DNA of 64,000 bases, taken from the NCBI GenBank assembly GCA_911728455.2, contig OU452234.1:7082549-7146548 (forward strand). Direction: 5' to 3'. Position 1 is the stretch's first letter. Each line of letters opens with the position of its first letter. The position numbers were made by a program, and so were the translations under genes. This document shows positions 45,701-60,700 of the stretch, in pieces. Origin of the DNA: Marthasterias glacialis (Eukaryota; Echinodermata; Asteroidea; Forcipulatida; Asteriidae). The notes under the pieces are model-generated. The model saw nothing but the letters and a program-made list of their open reading frames with translations. It made no database searches and was not told where the DNA came from.

Positions 45701-48700
45701 TTTTGTACATGACTTTCCAACCGGGGACCTTCACCCAACTTGGGACACTTTGTTATAGGTCCCCAGTTTAAATGTGTATACAAACTCGCACACACACCAT
45801 TCAGCAAGTTATAGAGATAAAATTTAACTCGTATATTTCCCTTTTTTTACCCTTAATTAGGACTAGGATTAGTTTCATCAAGAGGTCTGACCTTGTTGCC
45901 AACTGAAATTACAATTAAAAAAGTACCAGATTGGCTAATTGTTCCAACTTAATAAAGTAAACAATCATGGCCTAATAAGTTTTAAAAAGTTGTGCCCACA
46001 TACTGCGAATTTACCAACTAAAAACAAGTTAAGCCATGACTTTGGAGGACTCACCAATAAATTCATTAGTAGGATTGGTAGCAGAAGTACACAAAAGAAC
46101 AAGAAAATGAAGGTGATTTCTGGGTAAGGCATGGTTTTTTCATGACAGTCCTCTGATGGATCTACGAAGGAATTAATGTAGTCTAGTTCTCCAAGCAACA
46201 ACGCTGTACAAACACGAATAATTGACATCCACGGAGTTGCGTGGGCTCTGTTAGACTGGAGAAACACAATAAAATAGTAATTAATGAATGTTTAAAATGG
46301 AAATAAAATCCTTTTTTTTTTTTTGGAAGATTACATTCTGTTGTGATAAAACATATGACTAGTTCAAGTCTATGATTTTACCTTGGTTACTTATACAACT
46401 ACATGTTCACAATTATCAAGTGTGTGATTAAGCTCCCAGCAAACCTCCAGCTTTGTAACTATTACCACACATTCTACTCAAACGCGTACTTTTCGAGAAA
46501 CACTTGCCAAGGTAACCAAGGTGAATGCATTGAAAGGATGCTCCATATAGGGAGAGACAAACCATCAGACAACTGGTTTATTGATTAATTTGTGGGAAGG
46601 GCGAGTAAGAACTTCACTCTATTTGTAACAGTTTCCATCTTCCCCATAGTACGACGCCCAATGCCAAAATCAGGCACTTCTTGGAATTGGCATTAAAAGT
46701 GAGAGACAACTGAAACCATTAGCCTTGATATCGATGTGATGTGCTGTCTTAACATTCTATATGTTGAGGAATACTAACCTTATCACCCCCACTTAGGTTA
46801 CTTGAAAGCTCTTCTTCTCATCCACTTACTGAGCAAACAAACCCTAGTTTTGTCACAGAGCATCACATAATTATTTGAGCAATATTTTGCTGCTTACTTC
46901 AGATTCACAATTTAAAAAAAAAAACAGAAACAGAGTAGAAATCCTTGCAGATCTTGATGTTAACAAACTATGACAATTAGGTGGATAAGTGATTAATAAA
47001 TCCTTTTGGAATCACCCTTAATCTACTTGGTCTCAAATCTGCTGTTTACAATAAGATTAATTTTGGAGTCATTTTTGTTTTTTTAAGTTCAGGGCATTAA
47101 TTAGACCCAGGCTCAAACTTACCTCCTTCGAAAGCAGAATGAAAAATGCCAGGCCAAACGCAATGAAGAGAATGGAGAAGACGATCAATACTTGAATGAG
47201 AGTTCCGAGTATCTCTAGGAACATGACCACATAAATGCCAAAAATATCGAACCTGTCAATATAAACAAAATAATACAGAAAGTGATTCCATGAAGGACAA
47301 TCAAACTATTACAATGAAATGGTATTTCTTCAGGAATCAGCTTCCTTTTTGTCACCAATGTTAATTAACCAGTTGCCTCCAGGATTCTTTTTTTTGTCCC
47401 GTCCCCCTGGCGGGATTCTTTTGGAAGAATTGCCAGAATCTTTTTTCTTTGAAGGCACAAAGGAACCCTTGACTTGACAATACCAAGAGGAGAAAGATTC
47501 TCGTTGTTAGATGGTTCATTTTGTTTCTCGAGAGAGAAAAATGTCAAATTCACACAGCATGAATTGCAAAACATTGGAAGTTACCTATGACTAGGAGTGG
47601 CACTAAACATGGAACCATGGCTCGATTACTGGCTCACTCTGACTTACCTTCATTGAGCCGAAATACAATGAATGAACAATGGTGGAAGCCTCTCGCTGGC
47701 TCGTAATCCCCTTCTTGGAACAAAGGGACAAAGGTCTATAATCAAAAACCAGTTGAATGGTCTGCAGTTGAATAACCGGGCAACCTTCAATCTGGTGATC
47801 GGAAATTATATAATGGCGTCGTAAGATGACTTCTGTTTCCAGGCAGGGGAAACATTTGCTTGTAAACAGGACATCCGGTGCCAACTGGTTAAGATCAATG
47901 TGTTTTTTTCCCTACACACTGAAGTAGGATAAATACTCTACTCTTTTCTTTCTGACACCCGTAGAAAAATAAGCACCAGGCAGGACACAGAAACCATTAA
48001 GTATGTCAGTGCTCATCACACGGATGTGTACGGCAGAAAAAAAGAAAAACAATGAATTAAACAAATTTTTTAAAATAAAATTGTTCTTCATCCTGGATGT
48101 AATCAATAAGTTTTTTGCAGTATACTCTGCTAATTGTTGGAAAAAATTCACTGAACAAACTGTAGGTAGTTATATATCTAGTGTTGGGCAAGAAGTAAAA
48201 TTAAATATTGTTTGATTGTTGTTTTAGACAGCGGAACATCACGTCAGGAATATGTTTTGGATCTGCTTGAAAGAGTTTGAGTAAACAAACATGTGCACTT
48301 GGGCCCTATATAAACATTGCGAAGAAACTTAAATGGTTTAACTTTATGAAGGAAAAATGGAATAAAAGTTCTCCCGTGAAAGAAATTTGTAGGATTATAA
48401 ACGCTCAGTGTCCAGGAACTGGACATGTCAGTAAACATGGACAAATTTGATATACTAAAATGGTTTTATCCAATTGCTAATGAGCTTTTCAAAAGAACCT
48501 TTTCAAATAAGCTTCTATTGGTGTCAATGAATTTGGTGAAACTTGATTGGACAGATTTAGATTTTGAAAAAATACAATTTTAAACTTGTCGCCTGAGCAC
48601 TGTTGTGATCGTTGGTAGCCTATATTTTATATCTGTCAGACCCAAACTTTTAAATTGTTCATGATTTCCAATCCTGTACTATAAGTACAAACACCTGTAA

Positions 48701-51700
48701 GTAATCCTTACCGTTGCAGATAAAGCAAGAAGTTGAACCAAGCCAGAAAGACAGCAATGGCACCAGCAGGCATCTGCCATTGCATCATTTCTTCTGAGAA
48801 GTCAACCATAGCAATCATAGGGCAGACATACAGCAAAGTGCACACATATAAAGTCCATTCAATTGCATTTGTTGCCTCCTTGAAATACTTACTCCTCTGT
48901 CAATTACAAACAGGAAAAAGAATTTCTAACATTTTCTATTTATTACTGAAGTAGGTGAATCTTCAATAGGGACTTTGAAAAACATTTCTAATAAAATTAC
49001 TTCATGTGAAAAATTCAGATGTAACATGTAGCTTTAGTGTTTGTAAGTTTGCAATAGCTTGCTCATATATCACTGGTATTTATGTTCAAAGTATTTTTAT
49101 AATCTCCGTGATTGATAAAAGTGAAATAATATAAGAATGGGATAAGGGACAATAACATTACCTGGTGAAACATCTGCATGATTTCTTTAATGACACTGAG
49201 TCCAGCATAAGCACATAGTATCCATTGAGTTACATTATGTATTAAGTTGAGCTGTTAAAAAATGGATACAATTGTACTGAGTCAATATCTCATACAACTC
49301 ACAATATTCAAGAAGTTTATTCATTTGTACCCTGTAAGTCTGATGCCACATTAGTGCATCCACAGGCATCTCTACATAATGCTTGCCAAAAGTTGGCTGC
49401 ATTACAAAACCTTGTCATTGTTGTTGTTGTTGTTGTTTTTTCTCCATAAAATTGCATAGCCCTAAACATAAATAAATAACACATTTTATCATATTCAATG
49501 ATCATCAAAAACCTTATTCTTAGCTGCAGTGGTTGATCAATCTTGTTTTTTCCTCACCTATTTGAAGATACATTGTTTACTGTTGCATGTTTTTACTGGC
49601 CATTGGTAATTCATATTGCAATTGATGATCCACAGCGTACTGCAAATGGCTATGTATGTCATAGCTATGTTCCATGAAATACATGTACATGTATGGAAGG
49701 ATTATAGCACACAACACAGTGCAGAACATTAACACTTCTATTTCCATTGCATTGCATATTTGAAACAAGCAGAGGATCCTGTTTACCAGATACTTCGTTT
49801 TATCGAATAAAAGAACAAATGCTTTCTACTCGTTATTCTACTCCCTTGTAGTTTGCGCCAAGCTCTCTTAAATCATGGTATTTTTTTTTCAGTTTGAGAA
49901 AATTCAAATCTTTATTGAATAGGTCAAGTTAAATAACACTCCTTGCACAATTATTGCGCCCTTCCATCCTAGTGTTTCCGGGCTAGTTTTTCCCCTTATG
50001 CATTCCAACTTGGGGAAAATGTTTAATTCAAAAACACTATGTACTTAATTTACGTTTTGTAGCACCCTTTGGTTCCATTTGAGCTTCAGGACTATAGACT
50101 ATAGTTTATGCCAATGGGTGGGGTTGACCTACAATGTACATTGATGCTAAATAGCACAACTCTTATGCAGAACATTTATCGCATAAAATCCTATTGACAA
50201 TTTCGTGCACAACAAGAATCCAAGCTCTGCTCTGTCAACCAATCAGATCCTTGACCAATCACGGTTTACTTGAAGTTCGTCCTGATTGGCTCTTTTACTT
50301 ACCAAAAAGAGGAAGGAATACAAACTTTTATCCAATCAGTATTTTATCATATGTTATTTCTGTTTTGGGTGAGACATTTGTCACACTTTATTTTTTTATT
50401 TATTTGTTTTTTTAATGCAAGATTGCCCCATGGATAACATAACTTTGTCACAGCTATTCATTCAGCCTGTGTGAGCTCAATGGTGTTTTAATCACCACCT
50501 CCAACACTAGCCAACACAAACGCACATTTTTTAGTTTCAAGAGCGGCTATAACTCTGGAAATTAAATATGATCTCGTCAAAACAAAACGAAAATATTCGG
50601 AGCTGTTATGTGAGGGCGCTATATAGGTTTAACGGGTCTGTTCCTCTTCCAGATCCCTTCCCAAACAAAGAATTCCCAAGTCGACTTCTAAGCGGAGGAA
50701 CAGCAAAACATTCATGAATATCGTGAACATAGGGTGCAGAACATTTGATCAAAGTACTATTTTATGAGAAATGGTGTAAGGTGAGGCTTATGTCCAAGTT
50801 GGGGTTTTCAATTTACCTTTCAACTGGAGTGGAAATTAAGTGAATTCCGTCCGTTATGAAAGCATCTAAATGTGTACAAACGGAGTTGGATGAATAAGTC
50901 GTCCCAAATATGACTAAGTCGTTGGGTCGTCACAAATTTAAAAACATCTATAAAACAGGCAAAAGTGATGCAATGGTGACGTCATGTTGTTTATGTACTA
51001 AGTTAGACCCTAAGCTTTTATTTGATGTATTGTTTGTGGATTTTAAGACTGTAGTTCCTGAGATCAGCCGCGCACAAGTTTCATTGTGTTAAAACAATGA
51101 GACTGTTCAAAAAGAAAAATAATAAAGAAAAAAAAATCTGGACGAAAACAAAGGGTGGTTTCGGTGGGTCAAGTCGAGTCATTTTCTCAACTCTGTAGAA
51201 GTTAAAGAGGCTTCAACAAACACACCACCACCTGATGACAGATCCCAAACTGGTCTCGTACACCTGTCTGAAAGAAGCAAGTTATGTTTAGGTATTTTTT
51301 ATTGAGTGAACAGGCAAGGGTTGGAACAAAATTAATGCACAAAAAACAGTATACACTAAGAACCTACTTCTGTTTTGTCAGTGATTTTTGACAACTCTAC
51401 AACTTCACAGCTTTCATTAAATGAGTTCCTCTCGATCTGCCATGTGACAGTGTTACAGGTAAACAAGGTCAGAAATATCAGGAAAAATAGGTAGAGGAAG
51501 ATGTTCAACATGTGGTATATCCTTCCATAAGCGTTCCTAATGCAAGAGTAATGATAAACAAACAATCACAAAGCACTGGTAAATCACTACAAAAATGATA
51601 CAATATAACTCAGTCTTAATGAGTACAAACCATAGGACCCTTGCTTGTAGACTTACAACCACTGTGCTTTTTTCATTAAAGCACAAAATATGGTAAGTAC

Positions 51701-54700
51701 ACATAGGTAGCTTAAAACGTTTTGATTAATTCCAAGATCTACGGGGCTTCATTGATTTGGTTCTGACATCTCTGTAGACCCATCATTTCATTTCTCTTAA
51801 CAGCGTGTACAAAAGTGACTGACCACAGTTATTTTAGCATCAGGCTAGGGTACGGATATCATCCATTATACTTGTTTACATGGACAAATTATAAGATCAT
51901 GAAGTAGCTACATGTGTATGGATTAAGTTTGACAAAACTATGCCCAGAAGCTTTCAAAACTGTCATTACTTCACATATGTTGTAAAGTACTAATTATGCA
52001 AACAAAATCTCGCTACAAAAACAGAAACTTTTAATTTATATCCAGTATGGTAGATAGTGTTCTATGACTATTGTCTTTTTTCATTACATAACCTCGAACG
52101 GATCACTCAGAACAGTTAATGTTACATGAGCCCATTATTACATGTATTATGAGCTATTTGTCCAAATATTGACTGCTTCGAGTGCTATGGTTAAAACTGC
52201 GAGTCCTGAGTTGATTCTAGGCGCGTTCTAGGAAAATAGAACGCTCTGGGGTTAACCGAGGTAATGGTAGTTTTAACCACAGCACAAGTAAAAGCAGTTA
52301 ATATTTGTTTCATAACACCCTTTACATATCGTCAGTCATGCCACGAACTGACAAATGGTGCTAAAAAGCAAAATTCTGTGTTTGGAGAAAACCGCAGTTG
52401 AAGTTGAACTATTTTTCAAACTGCTGTTTTGGAGACTGCTGATTATTTTTTGTATTTTATTCTTTTTTATACCAAAATAAAGCTGACTTCTTCATCCGCA
52501 AAGAACTTTCAAGGTTTTTTCAACTGTTTTGATGAGTAATTAATTCCTAACACATACATCATTTTGTGAAAATGAAAAACTTAAAGACGTGCACTGTGTA
52601 CAAATCGATGCATACATCACTTGATGAAAGGCGTTTAGCACAATGCCAGCGTTGTGTTTTAATGAATAAAGGGATATATCCTGATAAGTCACTTTGTGGA
52701 AAGGCAAAATTTTATTTGATGTGTTAGGTCCTATGTGTTAGGTCCTGAAACTTGCTGAAAATGTTACCAGTAATGAGTACATGTATCACAAATTTGTACA
52801 AAAACAGATTTTACCAAATGTTGTGATTTTGTACCCATACATTAGTTTGTGGCGCAACTGACAATATATTGTGCCCAGATGTCTAGGTACCAAGACACTG
52901 CTGTAGCTGTGGGTATATACGTTAGTTTCTATGGGTATAGTACATTGGTTGCTACTGCTACAGGTATTGTGTGTCCCGTTCGTGCAGCTTTCTATTAAAA
53001 ATAAGACATATCATGTGACGCACGCTAAACCAATCAAAAGGCAGAATATGTAAGGGGTGTTATAATCATAATTATTCACATACAACAAAAACACAAACTT
53101 AACAGATTATCAGATGTAAATTTTACCATTTCATGGACAAGTAGTTTACACACACCGGATGTGACAGTAACTTGACACAGTTGTATTTAACCATTGTCTG
53201 CCAAAAACAAATGAATAAATAAAATTACTGTTGCACCAGACTTTATTTTATGAAAATCAAACTCAAATTCATTTTATTTATTTACTGCTGTAAATACATG
53301 AACAAAAACCTGGAAAAGGAGATTGAATTTATTAACCATGTTACTGTTCGTAAAATCAAGTGAACAGTGAAATTAGAAGATAAGTAACGTTTGAACAAAA
53401 TACATTGTTATGTTTGATTGAATCAAATCTGGTCTCCCAAGAAGTGAGTGACCTAAGCTTCAATCTCTTATGTATTATTTAGAAGTAGGAGTAGAAAACC
53501 ACCTTGCAATAGTTGTGGTGGCCCAGAGGCAGGAAATCAATTTTAAATAGACCTTTTTCTTATAAGAATTTAAGAGTATTAGTTTAGGTATTTAATAAGA
53601 GAAGAAAAGACTAGATTAAGGTAAACTTACATTAAGCACAAGAAGAGGAATGTAGGCTTTTTCCCCATTGAAATTCTTTTGCATCTCTTCACTGCATTGA
53701 AGATACCTGAAGTCATAGTAGTGCTAAATAACACAAAACATACAGGAAGAAAAACTTCATTAGACTTAATAAAGATCTTAGATTTATCAATTAAAACTAC
53801 AAACTATTATTTGGCCAAAGATGCATATGTACATTTTACATTCACATTAAAAACTATTAAGAAGAAAAATGTGAATGAAAAAGGCAACATGGGCCTGAAA
53901 TATAAAAAATAAGGACAAATTACTTTTCTAAAGACCTCACTTAACAAAATAAAAAAAACTAATACACCAAGTCAACAGAACACACATAAATAAAAATTAA
54001 AAACAGTTCGGATCTGCAAAAACAAAATCGATGGTACGCACCTCAAAAGGCTAATTTTAACAGGGACATTGGGCAGTTGGGTTTGAATACAGCTAGTCCA
54101 ACTGTTTAAAATATCGTAAAAGTTGTTTCAAGAATTGATTTTATTCACAAAACAAACAAACTCCAAGGAGTATAGATGAAAATAAACAGCAAGACTGTAG
54201 GCATTAATTTTAATACTGTATTGTTTAACCCTTCCTTTTTGCCATTGGAACCAACCCTTGGACATTAAATTACTGTGTACATTTAAATTACAAATGTAAT
54301 CTATATTGCTCACGCCTTGACAAACAGCTGCAGAATGATCATGTACTTCCTCACAACGATCAAGAACAGCCTGTAAATAAATCAGATAAAGCTACAGCAT
54401 TTTTCAACAAGCAAGTGTATTAAAATACATAATTTTTTTTTTAAATGACCAGTAAGAAAGATTTTCCATAATTGAAACTGATTTGTATTTGAAGGAAATG
54501 ACCTGGTGTTACTCTGGGGCGAACTGGGACTCTCTTCTTAACTTCCTAGCAGAGACCCCATGGTCATTTTTTGTCCTACAATGAGATTGACAAGTGCTGG
54601 GAGTAGTTTGGGGACTTTATACTGTTGGGCATGGACATCTGCATCCCAAACCTTGTTATCTCACCTAGACATTCCAAACCCTGGTTCAATAAAACTTGCC

Positions 54701-57700
54701 CTAATCTTCGGAGGAGGAAACGACAACTGTGGAAAGTGTGGAAATAGAAACAATTCCCTGGAGACCACACTCGATACAAGTCTGTTCGGCAACAATACCA
54801 ACAAGCCATCCTTCTATCCAAGAAGAAGCACTGAGCTGATTTAACACAACGTATTTTCGATTTTACTGGCTGCCCGTGGTGGCAGCTGGTCAACTCTGTA
54901 ACCAACTGCAAAATTTCCACCATTCCACCACTAGAGGACAATGATAAAGTCATTAACGACCCAAGGGAAAAAACTGAATGTTACAACTCACTGTTTTCCT
55001 CTAAATCGGTAGTGAGCGAACCGGATCGACATCTTCCAGCTGATGATGATCCAGCATACCCGCACTCCCTTGACTACATCAGCTTCCGTCTAAAAGCGGT
55101 GAAGAAGAAACTCCTTAATCTGAACATCTCTAAAGCAACTGGGCCTGACCTCATCCCAGCAGTCATTCTTAAGTGATGCCCTGTTGAGCTAGCCTCCCTC
55201 TAGCCCGGTTATTTCAACGATGTATGGAGGAGGGTTCAGTCCCCGCTGAATGGAAAATATCCAATGTGATTCCGGTGCACAAAAATAAAGACAAAACTAG
55301 CCCAATCAACTACCGGCTTGTTAGCCTGTTATCCATCATCTCCAAAGTCATGGAGTCCATCGTCAACGACTCTGTGCTTTCACACATTCAAACCATAGCC
55401 TGTTTGCAGATGAGCAGTTTGGCTTCCGCCAGCATCAGTCCACCATTCATCCACTTGTTATACTCAAGAGTGTGCTGATGCTTTAGATAATCACAACAGA
55501 TGTGAGGCCAGGATCATCACTCTCAACATTTCTCGAGCGTTCGATGCTATCTGGCACAAAGGACTCCTCTCGAAGCCGGACAACCAGTTTGGCATACACG
55601 GCAAACTGTTGACTTGGATTGGCAGCTATCTGTCCAACAGATCACAACAAACAGTCATTGAAGGGGAGAAATCTGGTTTGTCTCCAGTCCAAGCTGTGAG
55701 CCAAAAGGATCCATCTTAGGCCCAACTCTGTTTCTCACTTACATCAACGATATCGTGAAGGAGGTGCAGTTGTGTCAGGTCCTAATATATGCGGACGACA
55801 GGACTATTTTTCAGTTGATTTCGTCTCCTGAGGAGAGAGCACAAAAAGCAGCAGAAATGGAAGTGGATCTCGATCATGTGGCCTTGTGAGCTCAACGCTG
55901 CCAAGTTTCCTTCAGTGCACACAACACAAAGTCTATGATACCCACTCACAAGCAAGACCTAGACATCCATCCTCACCCAAAACTTCACTTCAAGAACGAA
56001 GTTCTCCAGGAAAGCAGTCGGGTGACTTTCCTTGGAGTTACTCTTACTTCGCAGTTGTCCTTGGTACCGCACATCACAGCAAAAGTCAAAACCATCTCTA
56101 GGCTATAAGGCATGCTTCTCCGGTCTCGGAATGTTTTATCTACCTTGCATTGCCCGGGTGTACAAAGCCTGTGTGAGGAGCACTATGGAGTATGGAATAG
56201 TGCCCCCCCCCAGTGTGTTCTCTGGTCCCTCGATACACTGCAGAGGCAATGCCATAGAATGTTCCCTGACATCCCCCTGGAGCCTCTGCAACTTCGTTGT
56301 AATGTTGCTGGTCTCTCCATCATACATCAGGCAGTTCATGGAAAAAGTCCCATCCTAGCGAGTAACATCATCCTCAAACATGGTTCCCATCAACCCACAC
56401 GATCACTGTGCAGTTCTGTATGGGATCACCCTTTCACTATAAGACAGGTGGTATCCAGAACTGCAAGTCATCAGCGATCCTTCACACCATACTACACTTT
56501 GGAACTCTCTCCCTGAGACTATCGTGGGGATCATGAGGCCTGAGAAATTCAGGCAATCTACGACCAGTTATCTTTTCAGTTTGGTGTGGGACTCTTTTTG
56601 AGTGTTGCCCCAACTATCTTTGGAATATACATACAAACATTTTTTTAAAAATGTTCTGGACTGGATTTAACATAAGAAGAATAATGAACCGCACATTGAT
56701 TGTTGTGTTTTGTAGCGCCCTCTTTTGAGCCTCCAATACTAAATTCATCAATGTAAGAAGATTAATAATTAATTCAATATTATGTGGGAATGAGAAAGCT
56801 TCTTCAAACAGGGAATAACAACAGATTTATATTCGAAACTGATTTACCTTGAATATAAATCTGTTGTTATTCCCTGTTTGAAGAAGCTTTCTCATCCGCC
56901 CATGGGAAGAGTACAACATTAGATATGTTGGTGATCATGTTGCTCAATTTATTGGTATAATGAATTAATAAAAGTAATTTGTGATTAGCTTTTGCAATAT
57001 CATACTCGGAATTGTGATATTGTTTTAATTGGCTTTGCAAGTCTACTTACCAATGCAACTTCAGGCATGTGCTGTATTAACCCTAGCATATGAGGCGTGA
57101 CATCACAACATGGTTTCATTGCTTCATGCCATCTACAAGAACATTATATATGGAAACATAAGATTCAAGGCTACAATCATTTATATCAATTAATCATTCA
57201 TATCAATTATAAAACCATTGTCATTTTTGTGCAGATAACATGAGATTCAGTGTGTGCACTTAGATTCATTTAAATTATCTCAAAAAGTGAAATTTTGATT
57301 CTACCAGTTTATAGCTTACCTCGTTGTCATTAACTACATTGCACAAAAGTCACAATCATTAAATTATTTACCGTTCATGTGCAATAATAGCTAGAGCTAC
57401 ATCCCTGTTGTGCGTCTCAATAGTGACATCCATGACTGTCTGTTTGAGATGATTTCTCTTGATATCTGCTCCATGATCCAAAAGGAATGATACAGCATTG
57501 GCTTTACCCTCCTTGGCTGCCAGATGAAGGGCTGTGTTCTGAATTATTAAATATCAAAGTTATAAATATTGACCGACTTTATTTACTAATTGCATACATT
57601 GCAAAACTCAAATTATTATGAAAATGTTATACTGTTCAAGTTTTTGTTTTCCATTTTTTTCTCTTACAGCCCGAGGGATTATTTTCTTGGAACTTCCGGA

Positions 57701-60700
57701 ATCATTTTTCTTTGAGAGTACTTCTGGCACAAAGAAACTTGACTTGACAAAGCCAACAGAACAAAGATTCTCTCAACTGGTTAAGAAAAGTTTAATTGGT
57801 TGCCTCCCATTACCACTGGATCCCTCAGCTAGATATAAATAGCTTCAGAGGGCCAAAATGAACAAACACAATACATAACAGCATTAAAGCCATTGGGGAA
57901 AAACTAGACTGTAAAACCTGTCTTACCATATTCAGGACAGCTATCCCCCGGTGTGATCTACATGGGAGTATTATGACGAGTTAAAGCAGTTATTTTCTGA
58001 TTGATCAAATGAAATAGTGTGGTAATTACCCCTTCATCATCCAGCCAATTTAACAGATGATAATGAACAGCCTGCAGTACATTCATTGTGTTTGTATAGT
58101 CTGCCATAGCTGCAAGGTGCATTGGTGAGCGCCCTTTATTGTCCCTGTGAAGAAGAGAGTTATCAATATTTATTTAAAAAACTGCTTATCAAAAAACCCT
58201 TTGATATACAATTTGATGTTCCAGAAAATTTTTTATTTTGATTTTGATGAAAGTTTCACAGGCAACTTACATGTTATGATCAAACTTAAACTTGTAATAA
58301 CCAATCCCTGATTGTAGAGCCAATGTTACTAATAACTAGTTCTTATATAGCTCTTTTCACAATAAAATCTCAAAACGTTTTACATTAGTACCCTGGTCAC
58401 TGAGCCAATAACATTCCTGTAATCTTTCTCGGCTGCTTTAGCGCTACAAAGGCTTTTTCAAACTGAATATCAACCTCAACCCTCGCAGGTACCCATTTAT
58501 ACCAAGGTGGCATATTACATTGAAAATACTGATGATATAACAAGTATGATTAATTATTGGTTCTGATCCTAAATAGTCAACTTACAGAAAAGTGATCTTC
58601 AGTTTTTCAAACAATGTTGTATCATATCTCTCTTAGAAACTAAGCTAGAATTCAAATTTTTTTTAAATCCCTATAAATATAAGCAATTAGCATATTTTTT
58701 AGGTTTTTTTTAAGTGTTTTTGAATTCTAAGATTGTTTTCCTGAAGAGATATGATAGCATTGATGTGACGGAACAGGGGATGGACTAGTACTACAAGTCT
58801 AGTTCACGCATGGGGTCTGCAGCGTTTTACTTAACCCTTTCTTAAGATTAAGTTCCATTTTCATCTGCAAATGTTGGAGGGGGGAGGGTCAAAGTATAGG
58901 AAATCTACTTATATCCATTCCAAACATCTCAGAAGGCTACTTATATCCATTCCAAACATCTCAGAAGGGGGGAGGGGGATCAGTTCCCAGAGATGCGTAC
59001 TTTTGTTTTGAGGGGCAAGAAAATGTAGTCTCTTCTATACTGTGTAAAACTGCTATGTCTTTGTATAGAAATAGACCTATACCCAGAGCTAACTTTCTGA
59101 CAACCGGAACCATCTGTTCTATGTAAAGACAGTGACAGCCATGGTACCAGCTTGCTATTGATGTCTTTGGTTTATTTAACACCCAACACACCACCCACCA
59201 ACCCCATAGAAGAACACACCCCTGGATTCCTCTTATCATGGGTTCTCACCACAATAATAATACTTACTTATGAAGCAGTGCTCCTCTAAGCATAAGTAGT
59301 TTGACCACTCTGTACTGACCAAACCATGATGCTATGTGAAGAGCAGTCATTCCTTCACTATCTGATTCATTAATTATATTAGGTCCTATAGCACTATTCA
59401 GAAGCTGCTTGCATGTGTTGAATCGACCATACCTGAAAATAAACCCATAACAGGGGATATGGTTTTGTGATCTCAGAATTTTTCTTTAAATGTTGTAACA
59501 GATGGAGCATGGTGTGTGTTACTAAATATTTGGCACGCATGAGCTCATATATCAGTAGATTGCAGCAATCATTGAGCAAGTAGTGGTTGGCAGTCTGCAG
59601 TTAGAGTCTGCCTAGTGGTACATGATTGTGCATTGGGTTAATATCATGGTAGATTGCAGCAATCATTGAGCAAGTAGTGGTTGGCAGTCTGCAGTTAGAG
59701 TCTGCCTAGTGGTACATGATTGTGCATTGGGTTAATATCATGGTAGATTGCAGCAATCATTGAGCAAGTAGTGGTTGGCAGTCTGCAGTGAGAGTCTGCC
59801 TAGTGGTACATGATTGTGCATTGGGTTAATATCATGGTAGATTGCAGCAATCATTGAGCAAGTAGTGGTTGGCAGTCTGCAGTGAGAGTCTGCCTAGTGG
59901 TACATGATTGTGCATTGGGTTAATATCATGGTAGATTGCAGCAATCATTGAGCAAGTAGTGGTTGGCAGTCTGCAGTGAGAGTCTGCCTAGTGGTACATG
60001 ATTGTGCATTGGGTTAATATCATGGTAGATTGCAGCAATCATTGAGCAAGTAGTGGTTGGCAGTCTGCAGTTAGAGTCTGCCTAGTGGTACATGATTGTG
60101 CATTGGGTTAATATCATGGTAGATTGCAGCAATCATTGAGCAAGTAGTGGTTGGCAGTCTGCAGTGAGAGTCTGCCTAGTGGTACATGATTGTGCATTGG
60201 GTTAATATCATGGTAGATTGCAGCAATCATTGAGCAAGAAGTGGTTGGCAGTCTGCAGTGAGAGTCTGCCTAGTGGTACATGATTGTGCATTGGGTTAAT
60301 ATCATGGTAGATTGCAGCAATCATTGAGCAAGTAGTGGTTGGCAGTCTGCAGTTAGAGTCTGCCTAGTGGTACATGATTGTGCATTGGGTTAATATCATG
60401 GTAGATTGCAGCAATCATTGAGCAAGTAGTGGTTGGCAGTCTGCAGTGAGAGTCTGCCTAGTGGTACATGATTGTGCATTGGGTTAATATCATGGTAGAT
60501 TGCAGCAATCATTGAGCAAGTAGTGGTTGGCAGTCTGCAGTGAGAGTCTGCCTAGTGGTACATGATTGTGCATTGGGTTAATATCATGGTAGATTGCAGC
60601 AATCATTGAGCAAGTAGTGGTTGGCAGTCTGCAGTGAGAGTCTGCCTAGTGGTACATGATTGTGCATTGGGTTAATATCATGGTAGATTGCAGCAATCAT

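Noticed and set aside
51240-51271. Possible extra TRPA1 exon (cag|gtgtacgag...catcag|gtggtg) between S1 and S2
   Set aside because: It would end in phase 2, whereas the S2 exon needs phase 0; direct joining is in frame.
54576-54953. 125-codon minus open frame
   Set aside because: Antisense to the first part of the decayed LINE.
57928-57957. Possible extra TRPA1 exon (tag|atcacaccggg...aatatg|gtaaga)
   Set aside because: It has splice-like ends, but inclusion breaks phase, and the flanking exons (…DDEG / NTALHLAA…) join directly as in other TRPA1 proteins.
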